NCBI GenBank assembly: GCA_043747745.1
Contig: JAYTOP010000074.1
Span: 1 to 64,000 of the forward strand
DNA: 64,000 nucleotides
DNA from: SZAS-103 sp043747745
GTDB lineage: Bacteria; Pseudomonadota; Gammaproteobacteria; Xanthomonadales; Xanthomonadaceae
Direction: 5' to 3'
Position 1 is the first letter of the stretch. The number at the start of each line of letters is the position of its first letter. A program made the position numbers and the translations under genes. The notes beneath the pieces are model-generated. The model saw only the letters and a list, made by a program, of their open reading frames with translations, had not been told where the DNA came from and ran no database searches. Positions 28,801-37,726 of this stretch are shown in pieces.

Positions 28801-31800
28801 ACGCTCTGCTTCAGCATGTTCAGCTGCAACGCGCTCGGCTTCGAGTTGCTCAGCTGCAGCACGCTCCACATCCGCCTGTTCGGTAGCGGCGCGTTCGATT
28901 TCAAGTCGCTCGGCATCGGCCTGTTCAGCGGCGACGCGTTCTGCTTCAACACGTTCCGCTTCGACCTGCTCGGCTGCAACCTGTTCTGCAGCAGCACGTT
29001 CGGCTTCCACGCGCTGCTCTGCTGCGATTCGATCGGCCTCGGCGTACTCGGCTTCCAGTTTCTCGTATTCCAGGCGTTCGGATTCGGCTTGCTCGGCAGC
29101 GAGACGCTCGGCTTCTATGCGCTCTGCCTCCGCACGTTGCTCAGCAGCGACGCGCTCGGCTTCGGCGTACTCGGTCTCCAGCCGTTCGTATTCCAGGCGC
29201 TCGGCTTCGGCTCGCTCCTGATCAGTTTGCTCAGCAGTTGCATGCTCTGCAACGAGACGTTCGGCTTCAGCATGCTCAGCTGCAACGCGTTCGACTTCGG
29301 CCTGCTCGGCAGCAACGCGTGCGGCTTCGGCGTGTTCGGCTTCGGCATGTTCGGCTTCGGCCTGCTCGGCAGCAACGCGCGCGGCTTCGGCCTGCTCGGC
29401 AGCAGCGCGTGCGGCTTCGGCGTGTTCGGCTTCGGCATGTTCGGCTTCAGCGTGTTCGGCAGCAATGCGCTCAGCTTCGGCCTGCTCGGCAGCAACGCGT
29501 GCGGCTTCGGCATGTTCGGCTTCAGCGTGTTCGGCTTCGATGCGTTCGGCTTCGGCCTGTTCGGCGGCAACACGTTCGGCTTCGGCATGTTCTGCTGCGA
29601 TGCGTTCGGCTTCAGCTTGTTCGGCGGCAACACGTTCGGCTTCGGCCTGCTCGGCGGCTACGCGTTCGGCTTCGGCATGTTCTGCTGCGATGCGTTCGGC
29701 TTCGGCATTCTCCGCGGCAACTCGCTCGGCTTCGACATGCTCGGCGGCAACACGCTCATCTTCAGCACGTTGCTCGGCAGCAAGACGTTCTGCTTCCGCG
29801 TGCTCGGCTTCCAGTTTTTCGTATTCAAGACGATCAGTTTCAGCTTGCGCTGCGGCAAGACGTTCGGCATCGTCCTGTTCCGTCGCCGGCTCTGCTTCGA
29901 CATGTGCGACGTTGGTCATCTCGGCAGCGAGCAACTGCTCATCGAACTCGTCCAGATGCACCGGCAAGGTCGGCGCGGTCGGTTCGGGAAGCTCGTCGCG
30001 TAACGCAACCGCTCTTTCGGCCAACGCGTATTGCATCGGGATCAATGGCTGTGGCTGCTGCAACGCGGCCAGCACGTGATCGATCGCGTGCGCGACATCC
30101 GCGATCAGTGCGACGCCTGCAGCCGACGGCAATTCGCGATGCGCGAGCAGACGGCGGATATAACCTTCGGTTGGCGACAAGACATCGGTGATGTGCGGCA
30201 CTTCGGTCATCGCGAACGCACCGCTGACCGTATGCACTGCGCGCAGCAATGCATCGGATACTGGTTGCGGGGATGATGTGTTTGCGCTGCTCCAGCTCTG
30301 GATGGTCTGCAGGTGCGCCTCGACCTCGGTGCGCAGGATTTCCAGCAACACCGGATCAATGTTTGCGTAATCGCCTTCGGTAACCGCTTCCGGTGCTTCG
30401 GGCAGCGCAGCTTCGACACGCGCTGGTTCTTCGACCGGCACGACTTCGACGACCGCCTCGATTGAAGGGATCTCGGCGGCGGCTTCGACCACTGCAATGG
30501 GTTCGACGACAGCAATGGGTTCGACCAGCTCCGCCGACTTGGGAACGAAAAACACTTCTTCGCCAGCTGCGAGTCGGTCGGCAATCTCCGTCAAGCCTTC
30601 GATGTCGGCAGTTACCTGGCCGTTGCCCATCAACGCAGCGCGGAACCCCGGTAGCGTTTCTGCAGCTTGCCCGACCAGCATGATGACCGCCGGACTGGCT
30701 GGACGGCTGCCATCGAGCACGCGGTTGAGCATGCTTTCGATGTGCCAACTGAACTCGCCCAAGCCGAGCGCGCCGACCAGTCGCCCGCTGCCCTTGAGTG
30801 TATGAAAGACACGGCGCAACGGCCGCAGCACATCGGTTTCGCCAGGCGCTGCGGACCATTCCGCATACAACTGGTTGAGATTGCCGGTTTCCTCGTCGAG
30901 TTCTTCGATGAAGACCTCGCGGATGTCGTCGTCGATCTCGGCGTTTTCGGCGAATCCGTAGTTGATCGCGGGGACCGTTACCAAAGCTGGCGCAGGCGCT
31001 GGAGCCGCTTCCGTCGTGGACACAGATGCGGCAGCAAGGATTTCTTCCGTCGCGTCGGCCGTGACCTCGACGCCCTCGGCGACCTGCGATGCGACTGTTT
31101 CGATGGCGGGTACGACAACATCAACGGCGGGAGTTCCAGCTTCGACCGCGTCGATTTCGACGGAAGCAATTTCGATCGGCGGCACTGTCGCGACAACCGG
31201 AATGACTTCGACGGGCCGTTTGGGTGGCACCGGCTCGGCTTTACGACGCGCAGCCTCGGCGATGGTGTGTTCGGCGGTCGCGGGTACCGGCCAGTAGCCG
31301 AGTGCAACCAGACCGTGTTCTGCCAACTCGAGAATGCGATCGCGTTGTGGGCGGCGATCGCGCAAGGCTTCGAGGTAGTACTCCAAGCTCGCCAGAGCAT
31401 CGGCGAGGCGATCCATCTGCTGCGCGTCCGGGACGCGTTGCAGTTGCACCAGTTCGATCTGGGTGAAAACGCTCAACGCATGCAACTGTCGTGCAGCGCG
31501 CTGCTGTTCGAGCAAATGCATCGCGCCCGATACTTCATCGAGCAGTCGCGGCACGTCGTGCAACTGCGCGTGATCCCAGCCCGCTTCGATGAAGGCGACA
31601 AAGCACTGCCGTGCCTGCACGAAATTGGCAACGGATTCCTTGATCAGGGCATCGAGCGCCTGCTGCGACTCGCGCAGCGGCATCGCTGCCGTGTCCTGAC
31701 TGTGTTCTTCAGCTGGTTGGCCAAGGCGCGCGACCTGATCGTCCAGCGAGGCCTCGACGTACAGCAAGGCACCGGCGATATCCAGCAGCGCGCTTTCGTC

Positions 31801-32982
31801 GGCTACAGTCTGGCCACTGGATAGCGACTGGATCGCACTGCGCTGATCCTGCACGACCCGCCGAGGAACGCCCAAGCCGAGCATGCCCAAGGTATCGGCG
31901 ATCGCGCCGAGTGCTTCGGCCTGCGGAGCCAGTTCGGCAGCCGACGCACCACTCGTGCGCAGGTGCATGTCCAGCGCTTCCTTGACCCGCAGCAAGTCTT
32001 CCTTGATTCCTGCCGATACCGTGTCGAGCAATTCGCGGTTGTGGCCGGTCAGGCTGCCGCGTGCATGCGCGAGTTCGCTTTCGTTGTGCTGCTCACGCGC
32101 AAGTCCGAACGCTTCGCGGATCTCGACGATGCGAGCATCGTCGGTCGGCGCATTGGCGACGTAGTACAACAATTGCTTGGTGAGTTCGGTGGGCGGCGCG
32201 GTCGCAAAAGCCGCTTCGCCGTCGTTGGAGAGACGCTTGATCTCTTGCTCGAGCCTGGCCAGCGCTTGCTTCAGCGGCTTGTTCGCGGCAAATGCGCCGG
32301 AACGCAATGCTTCAAGGATCTGCGACGAAACCCAGAAAAGCTTGCGGGCTGGTTCGACAGTCAAGAATCCCAGCACTCGGGAACACACATCGGCCAGCAC
32401 TTCCATGTGCTCGGGCCTTTGCTCATCCCGCAGCCAAGGCAGCAACGCGTTTTGGAAGATGGCATGCAGCGGTTCGAGGTTTGCACGCAGCAACTCGTTG
32501 TCCAGCGCGGTTCGCGACGTGCCTGCAGAAGCCGGCATTGGACGCGTGAGATCGACCGAAAACAGCACACTCTCTGGGACAACCTTCTCGCCACGCGCGC
32601 CGCGCAGATCGTTGAGCAGCGGCAGCAACACCATCGGGATGTCTTTGTGACCACTCTGCAGACGTTCGAGGTAATCGGGCAGCTGCATGATGCTGCGCAT
32701 CAGTGCGCCGTAGGCTTCCTCGCGATTGGTCACGCTGGTGCCAAGCAGCGCAGTAGCCAGCTGCTCCATTTCCTCGGCCACCATCGCCGCGCCGTAGAGC
32801 TCGACCATGCGCAGGACGCCCTGCACCTGATGCAGTTGGGCGACGCAGGTTTGCATCTGGCCGCGTTCGGCACCGCTCTCGACGTACGTCTCCAGCGCCT
32901 GCCGCGCAAGACGCAGGGTCTCGTCGAGCTCGGGCTTTACCCAACTCAGGGTGGTGAAATTGGAGTCTTGTTGCAGCCTCAT
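25849..32982 (-). CDS. chpA: ChpA/PilL: multidomain chemosensory hybrid histidine kinase
   Basis: The central kinase of type IV pilus control (2377 residues). In order: an N-terminal FimL-like/degenerate Hpt region (about 1-550); Hpt domains with FHTLKGSGR (about 710), VHTVSGAF (about 910) and LHTLKGGAR (about 1585); an Ala/Glu-rich repeat tract at about 1035-1480; the CheA dimerisation helix pair (about 1770); the HATPase with NAAVHGLEAPD and DDGRGLDRDAI (about 1970-2030); a CheW domain; and a receiver with DLMLLDIEMPRMDGYE near the C-terminus. It couples PilJ input to the response regulators PilG and PilH. The repeat tract makes it much longer than expected. Confidence 0.96.
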   Translation of the reverse strand: MRLQQDSNFTTLSWVKPELDETLRLARQALETYVESGAERGQMQTCVAQLHQVQGVLRMVELYGAAMVAEEMEQLATALLGTSVTNREEAYGALMRSIMQLPDYLERLQSGHKDIPMVLLPLLNDLRGARGEKVVPESVLFSVDLTRPMPASAGTSRTALDNELLRANLEPLHAIFQNALLPWLRDEQRPEHMEVLADVCSRVLGFLTVEPARKLFWVSSQILEALRSGAFAANKPLKQALARLEQEIKRLSNDGEAAFATAPPTELTKQLLYYVANAPTDDARIVEIREAFGLAREQHNESELAHARGSLTGHNRELLDTVSAGIKEDLLRVKEALDMHLRTSGASAAELAPQAEALGAIADTLGMLGLGVPRRVVQDQRSAIQSLSSGQTVADESALLDIAGALLYVEASLDDQVARLGQPAEEHSQDTAAMPLRESQQALDALIKESVANFVQARQCFVAFIEAGWDHAQLHDVPRLLDEVSGAMHLLEQQRAARQLHALSVFTQIELVQLQRVPDAQQMDRLADALASLEYYLEALRDRRPQRDRILELAEHGLVALGYWPVPATAEHTIAEAARRKAEPVPPKRPVEVIPVVATVPPIEIASVEIDAVEAGTPAVDVVVPAIETVASQVAEGVEVTADATEEILAAASVSTTEAAPAPAPALVTVPAINYGFAENAEIDDDIREVFIEELDEETGNLNQLYAEWSAAPGETDVLRPLRRVFHTLKGSGRLVGALGLGEFSWHIESMLNRVLDGSRPASPAVIMLVGQAAETLPGFRAALMGNGQVTADIEGLTEIADRLAAGEEVFFVPKSAELVEPIAVVEPIAVVEAAAEIPSIEAVVEVVPVEEPARVEAALPEAPEAVTEGDYANIDPVLLEILRTEVEAHLQTIQSWSSANTSSPQPVSDALLRAVHTVSGAFAMTEVPHITDVLSPTEGYIRRLLAHRELPSAAGVALIADVAHAIDHVLAALQQPQPLIPMQYALAERAVALRDELPEPTAPTLPVHLDEFDEQLLAAEMTNVAHVEAEPATEQDDAERLAAAQAETDRLEYEKLEAEHAEAERLAAEQRAEDERVAAEHVEAERVAAENAEAERIAAEHAEAERVAAEQAEAERVAAEQAEAERIAAEHAEAERVAAEQAEAERIEAEHAEAEHAEAARVAAEQAEAERIAAEHAEAEHAEAEHAEAARAAAEQAEAARVAAEQAEAEHAEAEHAEAARVAAEQAEVERVAAEHAEAERLVAEHATAEQTDQERAEAERLEYERLETEYAEAERVAAEQRAEAERIEAERLAAEQAESERLEYEKLEAEYAEADRIAAEQRVEAERAAAEQVAAEQVEAERVEAERVAAEQADAERLEIERAATEQADVERAAAEQLEAERVAAEHAEAERLEAERVAAEHGEAERLEAERVASEHADAERLEAERVAAEHAEAEHLEAERVAAEAERLEYERMDVEEHAEAERVAVEHAATERAETEALGAEVAQAAQDADIEEIAGEESVVAEAAGVQPLTVDVPASKPSYVYVPSVVEADPDEPLDLSDIDPELLDIFIEETTDILDHSDGLLTRLREVPSEREPVVGLQRDLHTLKGGARMCGMMSMGELAHAMESLLESAAELRLELGVHGLGILEHGFDRLHGMLSRVQQHQSVALPEQLIAEFTALARGEVVRTPAVVPVAMPYEAPAPIEVSAPIDTAEPVEAATPLVAATPLEAATPVEATETAAASEAVETVQPASAQPARSKHALRPLSVPVEAAFDDDDDIGVRAPQEQVRIRADLLDRLVNYAGEVAIYRARLEQQLGSFRTHLDELEQTTTRLRTQLRKLEIETEAQISARYQRADDGEETFDPLELDRFSTQQQLTRALAESAADMTSLHVSLDDVTRQYETLLLQQSRVSSELQDGLMRTRMVPFDALVPRLRRVVRQTASETGKQIQLKVEGAQGEMDRNVLDRMTAPLEHMLRNAAVHGLEAPDVRRAAGKNDEGTVTVSVHREGSEVVMLVSDDGRGLDRDAIRRKAIDRGLLKADAEVGDTTLYAFILESGFSTAESVSRLAGRGVGMDVVHNEIRQLGGSLQLNSTAGKGSQFTIRLPFTLAVTQAALVKIGETSFAVPISSVQGVGRIARAELEKQLASERPVYVYAGEEYDIHDLGRLLGSAPAKAQTSLQMPLLLSRSGDIRAAICVDEVMGSREIVVKPVGPQVSSIPGIFGATIMGDGGVMVILDVVPLVRRAAAQVLLEDVEVVPEQEVRKVPLVMVVDDSITMRKVTGRVLERNNMEVLAAKDGVDAIEKMVDRVPDLMLLDIEMPRMDGYELATHMRNDPRLRDVPIVMITSRTGDKHRQRAFEIGVNRYLGKPYQEAELMRNVFELLAPVHNDG
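28540..29880 (-). repeat. Repetitive A/E-rich coding tract inside chpA
   Basis: On the minus strand this stretch repeatedly encodes AEAERVAAEHAEAERVAAEQ-type units. On the plus strand it reads as recurring GCTTCGGC(C/A)TG(C/T)TCGGC blocks with units of about 21-33 nt. Three longer variants ending LEYEKLEAE(H/Y)AEA punctuate the tract. Charge and heptad spacing predict a long single alpha-helix or coiled coil of about 440 residues between the third and fourth Hpt domains. The high internal identity invites slippage, so length may vary between strains and assemblies. Confidence 0.9.
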
Positions 32983-33052
32983 CCCGAAGTCCCGTCAGCG
33001 CGCGAGTCCATCACTGGGGCAGACCCGCGCGGTACTGTCACGTGGAGGCCTT

Positions 33053-35089
33053 TCAGCCCGGCAGCTTGAAGTCGGCGACCGACCGACGCAAATTCGCAGC
33101 CAGTTGAGCAAGATTACCGATCGACTCGGCTGTCTGGCTCGCACCGTGCGAGGTCTGCGAGGTGATCTCCTGAATCGAGTTCATGGTGGCGGTGATATCG
33201 GTCGCCGCAGTGGACTGCTGCTTGGCGGCGGTCGAAATGTTCGAAATCAGGTTTGCCAGATCGGTCGACACCGTCTCGATCTCGCCCAGCGCCAAGCCTG
33301 CGTCCTCGGCCAGTCGTGCACCCGACACCACCTCGGCGGTGGTCTGTTCCATCGAGTTCACCGCTTCGTTGGTATCGGACTGAATCGTCTGCACCAGCGT
33401 CTCGATGCGCTTCGTGGCGTTGGACGCGCGTTCTGCAAGTCGCTGCACTTCGTCGGCCACGACCGCGAACCCGCGGCCCGCCTCACCGGCCGATGCGGCC
33501 TGGATGGCGGCGTTCAGTGCCAGGATGTTGGTCTGCTCGGAGATGTCGTTGATCAGTTCAACGATCGAGCCGATTTCCTGCGAGGACTCACCCAAGCGCT
33601 TGATGCGCTTCGAGGTTTCCTGGATCTGATCGCGGATGCTGTCCATGCCTTGAATCGTCTGGCGCACCACGTCGGCACCCTTCGCGGCGATCTGCACGGA
33701 GCGCTGGGCCACGTCGGCCGACTCGGCGGAGTTCTTCGACACTTCGTCGATCGATGCCGCCATTTCCGAGATCTTGTCCGAGGCGGTGTTGATCTGCTGC
33801 GCCTGGTGCTCTGCAGCTTCGGCCAGGTGCATCGCGGTTGCCTGGGTTTCCTGCGATGCCGCCGCGACCTGCACGGCGGTCTCGTTGATGGTCGTCACCA
33901 GGCTGCGCAGTTCTTCGACGGCGAGGTTGATCGAGTCGGCGATGGCGCCGGTGATGTCCTCGGTGACGGTCGCGCGAACGGTCAGGTCGCCCTCAGCGAG
34001 CGAACCTGTTTCGTTCAGCAGGCGCATGATCGCCTCCTGATTGCGCTGGCTGTCTTCCTGCGTCTTGCGGAACCGTGCCTGTTGCTGGCGGTACAAGGTG
34101 AACAGCAGGAGGATCAGGCCGACCAGCAGGACGGCACCCGAGAGGAAGCCGACGTAGGCGCTCGGGAACGGGCGGAGCGTCGACAACGAGGTGAACTTCG
34201 AGTAGAGGGTCTGTGAGTTGACCAGCAGCAGCGAGGAACCGTCGGAGATCTTCTTCTCGGCGTCCTGCACTGCGGCGAACTGCTTGGACGACTTGAGGAT
34301 CGTACCCAGCGACTGCTGCGCATCGACCCAGAGCTTGCTGACCTGGTTGAGCGCAGCCACCGCACCCGCACCGTTGAGCTTGACGACGCCCAAGCCGCTA
34401 TCGCCCTCCTGGAAACCCTTCAGTACCTGGCTGAACAAGCTGGATTCGCGGGCGAGTGCATCGCCTGCAGCGACCGAACCCGCACCACCGGAACGCAACA
34501 CTGCCACGTCGCGGGCGAGGGTGTCGGCGAGGTTGATCTGGCGCATCGCGAGCAGCAACTGCGCAGCGGGCGCGCCGCCATCGGACATCGCGCGGGCCAC
34601 CTCGTCCATGCGCGACTTCAGCGGCTGCACCTTGCTGGTGAACTGGTCGGCACTTTGCGCAATCGCGAGCACCTGATCCTGGTTACGCATGATCAGGTCG
34701 GCGTTCGATGCGATCGGCGTCCAGGTGCTGGAGAGCGTCTCCAGCTGGTCCCTGACCCCGAACGCAGTCCGGTACGAGGGCACGCCAGCAGAAAAATTGC
34801 CGTCCTGCAGGTTCTTGATGTTGGTCTCGATCGCAGCCCGGGTCTCCTTGAACTTCGCGAAGGCGTCCTGGTCGCCGGCGAGGGCGTCCTTGGCCTGCAC
34901 CGCAAGCTGCTGCGACTTCACCGAGATATCGGCGACCAGCACGCCCGCATTGGTTTCCTGCCTGCCGTACAGAGTGGACAGACCGAAATTCGCGCCGAAC
35001 ACCAGCAACGACACGACCACGACACCGATCCAGACATTGGTGCCCCAACTGCCTACCCGTCCGACAAGTCCACCGCTCACGTTGCTCAT
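33053..35089 (-). CDS. pilJ: PilJ-type methyl-accepting chemotaxis protein
   Basis: A 678-residue inner-membrane chemoreceptor of the Pil-Chp system. Membrane helices at about 18-38 and 310-335 bracket a periplasmic sensing region (about 40-305). A HAMP domain follows (ETGSLAEGDLTVRATVTEDITGAI, about 360-385). The cytoplasmic signalling domain has the hairpin tip EQTNILALNAAIQAASAGEAGRGFAVVADEVQRLAERA, whose A-S-A-G-E variant is typical of PilJ. It should sense pilin or surface contact and signal through PilI to ChpA. It lies 37 bp downstream of pilI. Confidence 0.96.
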   Translation of the reverse strand: MSNVSGGLVGRVGSWGTNVWIGVVVVSLLVFGANFGLSTLYGRQETNAGVLVADISVKSQQLAVQAKDALAGDQDAFAKFKETRAAIETNIKNLQDGNFSAGVPSYRTAFGVRDQLETLSSTWTPIASNADLIMRNQDQVLAIAQSADQFTSKVQPLKSRMDEVARAMSDGGAPAAQLLLAMRQINLADTLARDVAVLRSGGAGSVAAGDALARESSLFSQVLKGFQEGDSGLGVVKLNGAGAVAALNQVSKLWVDAQQSLGTILKSSKQFAAVQDAEKKISDGSSLLLVNSQTLYSKFTSLSTLRPFPSAYVGFLSGAVLLVGLILLLFTLYRQQQARFRKTQEDSQRNQEAIMRLLNETGSLAEGDLTVRATVTEDITGAIADSINLAVEELRSLVTTINETAVQVAAASQETQATAMHLAEAAEHQAQQINTASDKISEMAASIDEVSKNSAESADVAQRSVQIAAKGADVVRQTIQGMDSIRDQIQETSKRIKRLGESSQEIGSIVELINDISEQTNILALNAAIQAASAGEAGRGFAVVADEVQRLAERASNATKRIETLVQTIQSDTNEAVNSMEQTTAEVVSGARLAEDAGLALGEIETVSTDLANLISNISTAAKQQSTAATDITATMNSIQEITSQTSHGASQTAESIGNLAQLAANLRRSVADFKLPG

Positions 35090-35126
35090 GACTCGACCTC
35101 GATCACTTGTAAGAACGAACCGCTGC

Positions 35127-36650
35127 TCACGCTGCGGCCTGCCTGAATTCCGGGGTGCGGGTCAGCATAGACATGCTGAACACACCCCAGTCGTTATCGC
35201 CTACACGGTACATCTGCTTGATGAAATATCCGTAGCGGCTCTCGTCTTCGGCCGTACGCGTCTTCTGCGAATCGTTGAAGCTGCGCTGGCCGTACAACTG
35301 ATCGATCAGCACCGCCACGTTGCCACCACTCTGACGCACAACCAGCACGCGCTGGCCTTCGTGCATCACGGTGCGCTCGCCTTCGAGGAACTGCTTGAGA
35401 TCGACCACAGGCAGCAGGGTGCCGCGCACGTTGGCGACGCCGAGCATCCATGGCTGGGTGCCGGGGACGTGGGTGATCTGCGGCATGCGCATGATTTCCA
35501 CGACCTCGTCGAATCCACTGACCAGTCGCCGCCCGCCAAGTCCGAAACCGACGCCGCGCCAATGCCCCGGCACATCGGTTTCTTCGGGCAATCCGGGCAC
35601 ATGCGCCAGACTCAGTTGCTGGTATTCGGTGAGCTTGGCGAACGCTGGCATGCGCGGCGCACGCGGTATGCGCGGCGCACGGGGTTCGACCACAGGCTCG
35701 GGTACGACTTCGGGCACCGGTGCACTGCGAGCGTGTTTCTGCAATTTGTTGAGCTTGAGCTTGCGATCCGGCTTCCTGCCTTTCCGGTTGGATTCATCCA
35801 CCGCAGCGGGTTCAGCAGCCTGATCTTCGACGAGATCGAAGGTCACCGCCGTACCATCCGTCGCGGCACCCATCGAACCCCAGATGCCCGGGACATGCGG
35901 CTCCGCGCCATCTGCATCCATGCCTTGTTCGCCCAACTCCATCGCAGCGTCGTGCGACGCAACGATGGCGATCGATTCAAACTGCCTCGCTTTCGCGGTG
36001 ATCGTACTTGGATCGATCTCGGTGGCTTCCGCGAGAGCGCCCGAGGCATCGTCGAATTCGTGGACATCTCGCGCAGGCACGTCGCGCACGACTTCCGGCT
36101 CGCGCGTGGATTGCATATCCATCTCGACGATCTCGACCGCCGGGATTTCCGCCGAGAGGATTTCCTCCGCCACAATTTCGTTGCCAGGATTCTCGTCCAC
36201 AGGCATCTCGTCAGCGGGCATTTCATCGGCCATCGCTGCATCAGCTGATGCTTGGTCGATCAGCGCTTCGTCGACCGGCATTTCGTCGACTGGCATTTCG
36301 TCGACTGCCATTTCGTCGACCGGCGCTTCGTCGAAAGATGGCCACGCAATCGGTGTCTCATCGATCGGCGCTTCGTCGATCGGCATCTCCAGGACTACAG
36401 GCACATCGTGCGCGTCGTGGATTTCCGGAATGTCGTACAGATCCTGGATCTCTGTCATCGCAACCGATGCCGGCGCGTCCACCACCCGCGCGGCGCGCTT
36501 CGCCAGCCTGGCAGGCTTGGCGTGTTTGCCCGGCTTTTCCGGCTTTTCCGGCTTTGCCTGCTTGGCCGGTTCGGTTGGCGTAACAGGCTCATTCGGCATG
36601 ATGAGCTTGACCGGACCGGCCTTCATGTTCTTGTTGCGACGTTTGGACAT
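35127..36650 (-). CDS. pilI: PilI-type CheW adaptor with very long acidic extension
   Basis: A 507-residue protein from ATG 36650. Only the last 170 or so residues are the CheW domain (QQLSLAHVPGLPEE, LVSGFDEVVEIMRMPQITHVPGTQPWMLGVANVRGTLLPVVDL, FIKQMYRVGDNDWGVFSMS). Residues 1-60 are basic and Pro-rich (KPEKPEKPGKHAKPARLAKRA). Residues about 75-180 are acidic with repeated Met-Pro-x-Asp-Glu units (MPVDEMPVDE), and the rest is low-complexity. Pseudomonas PilI is essentially only a CheW domain. It lies 5 bp after pilH and before pilJ, which fixes the identity. Confidence 0.92.
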   Translation of the reverse strand: MSKRRNKNMKAGPVKLIMPNEPVTPTEPAKQAKPEKPEKPGKHAKPARLAKRAARVVDAPASVAMTEIQDLYDIPEIHDAHDVPVVLEMPIDEAPIDETPIAWPSFDEAPVDEMAVDEMPVDEMPVDEALIDQASADAAMADEMPADEMPVDENPGNEIVAEEILSAEIPAVEIVEMDMQSTREPEVVRDVPARDVHEFDDASGALAEATEIDPSTITAKARQFESIAIVASHDAAMELGEQGMDADGAEPHVPGIWGSMGAATDGTAVTFDLVEDQAAEPAAVDESNRKGRKPDRKLKLNKLQKHARSAPVPEVVPEPVVEPRAPRIPRAPRMPAFAKLTEYQQLSLAHVPGLPEETDVPGHWRGVGFGLGGRRLVSGFDEVVEIMRMPQITHVPGTQPWMLGVANVRGTLLPVVDLKQFLEGERTVMHEGQRVLVVRQSGGNVAVLIDQLYGQRSFNDSQKTRTAEDESRYGYFIKQMYRVGDNDWGVFSMSMLTRTPEFRQAAA

Positions 36651-36655
36651 GGCGA

Positions 36656-37024
36656 TCAGCCGATCCCTAGCAGACTGTTGATACGACCGATCAAGTCGGC
36701 CTCGCTGGGCGGCTTGACCATGTAGTCTTTCGCCCCCTGACGCATTCCCCATACCCGATCCGTTTCCATCGCCTTGGTGCTGACGATGATCACCGGAATG
36801 GAACTGGTTGCAGGGTCGCGACTCAGTGCGCGCGTCGCCTGGAAACCGTTCATGCCGGGCAGGATCACGTCCATCAAGACCAGCTCTGGCAATTCGCGTC
36901 GCACCAGCGCGACCCCCTCTTCGGCGCTCCCCGCAGTGATGACCTGATGACCATGCCGACGCAACATGTCGGTGAACACCGCAGTGTCGGTCAGCGAGTC
37001 TTCAATGATTGCGATGCGCGCCAT
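36656..37024 (-). CDS. pilH: PilH response regulator
   Basis: A 122-residue single-domain receiver with the acidic pair and Asp phosphosite in ELVLMDVILPGMNGFQATR (about 47-65), VIIVSTKAMETDRVWGMRQGAKDY and conserved Lys in MVKPPSEADL. In the twitching system PilH modulates pilus retraction and antagonises or buffers PilG signalling. It is 125 bp downstream of pilG and 5 bp upstream of pilI. Confidence 0.94.
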   Translation of the reverse strand: MARIAIIEDSLTDTAVFTDMLRRHGHQVITAGSAEEGVALVRRELPELVLMDVILPGMNGFQATRALSRDPATSSIPVIIVSTKAMETDRVWGMRQGAKDYMVKPPSEADLIGRINSLLGIG

Positions 37025-37149
37025 GCTATGTCCCTTGTGCAGCTCAATCTGTGATGCCGTGCGCCGATATGCTTCTGCGAGCCAGTGTTTACGTATGTCT
37101 TGGGAGGGTCAGCCTTCGCTCGGGGGTGCGAATGGGTCGGTTGTGGGGG

Positions 37150-37551
37150 TCAGCCTTTGGGTACGTGGGTGCGAATCGCCGAGAGCAGCTCTTCGCGCGT
37201 GAACGGCTTGGTGAGGTACTGCTCGGAACCGACGATGCGACCGCGCGCCTTGTCGAACAGGCCGTCCTTGGAGGACAGCATGATCACCGGCGTCGAACGG
37301 AACATCTGGTGGTTCTTGATCAGTGCGCAAGTCTGATAACCATCCAGACGCGGCATCATGATGTCCACGAAGATGATCTGCGGCTGGTGGTCGGCGATCT
37401 TGGCGAGCGCCTCGTAGCCATCGGTCGCGGTGACCACGTCGTAGCCTTCCCGCTTGAGCAGGCTTTCCGCAGTGCGGCGGATGGTCTTCGAGTCATCGAT
37501 GACCATCACCTTGAGTCCGGGCGTCGGAGCGGCGTCTTTCACATGATCCAT
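37150..37551 (-). CDS. pilG: PilG response regulator
   Basis: A 133-residue single-domain receiver: VMVIDDSKTIRRTAESLLKREGY at the N-terminus, IIFVDIMMPRLDGYQTCALIKN with the phosphorylatable Asp near residue 60, and YLTKPFTREELL with the conserved Lys. PilG is the output regulator of Pil-Chp that promotes pilus extension. First gene of the minus-strand cluster. The divergent gap to gshB (37552-37726) must hold its promoter. No coding is seen in the 125 bp to pilH. Confidence 0.95.
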   Translation of the reverse strand: MDHVKDAAPTPGLKVMVIDDSKTIRRTAESLLKREGYDVVTATDGYEALAKIADHQPQIIFVDIMMPRLDGYQTCALIKNHQMFRSTPVIMLSSKDGLFDKARGRIVGSEQYLTKPFTREELLSAIRTHVPKG

Positions 37552-37726
37552 CGTTCATCCCCTATCGCTGCCGGGTTCATAACGGCTCACCATCCCTATG
37601 TTGCAGCGCGAACCATCTATATCTCAGTCGGCCGCGATACTGTCAAGCCTCATCAATGGATTGCGTGTCATTCCGCACGCTTTTCCGAACCTGCCTGCTA
37701 ACATCATCTCTCAGGAGGATACACCG

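Noticed and set aside
28540..29880. A CRISPR-like pattern of short repeats
   Set aside because: The units are tandem and coding without unique spacers, and there are no cas genes.
28030..30003. A 657-codon plus-strand ORF rich in Phe-Gly-Cys-Ser repeats
   Set aside because: It is the exact antisense of the Ala/Glu repeat in chpA. The codon pattern of a repetitive GC-rich gene leaves opposite frames open, and no ribosome site or known fold supports it.
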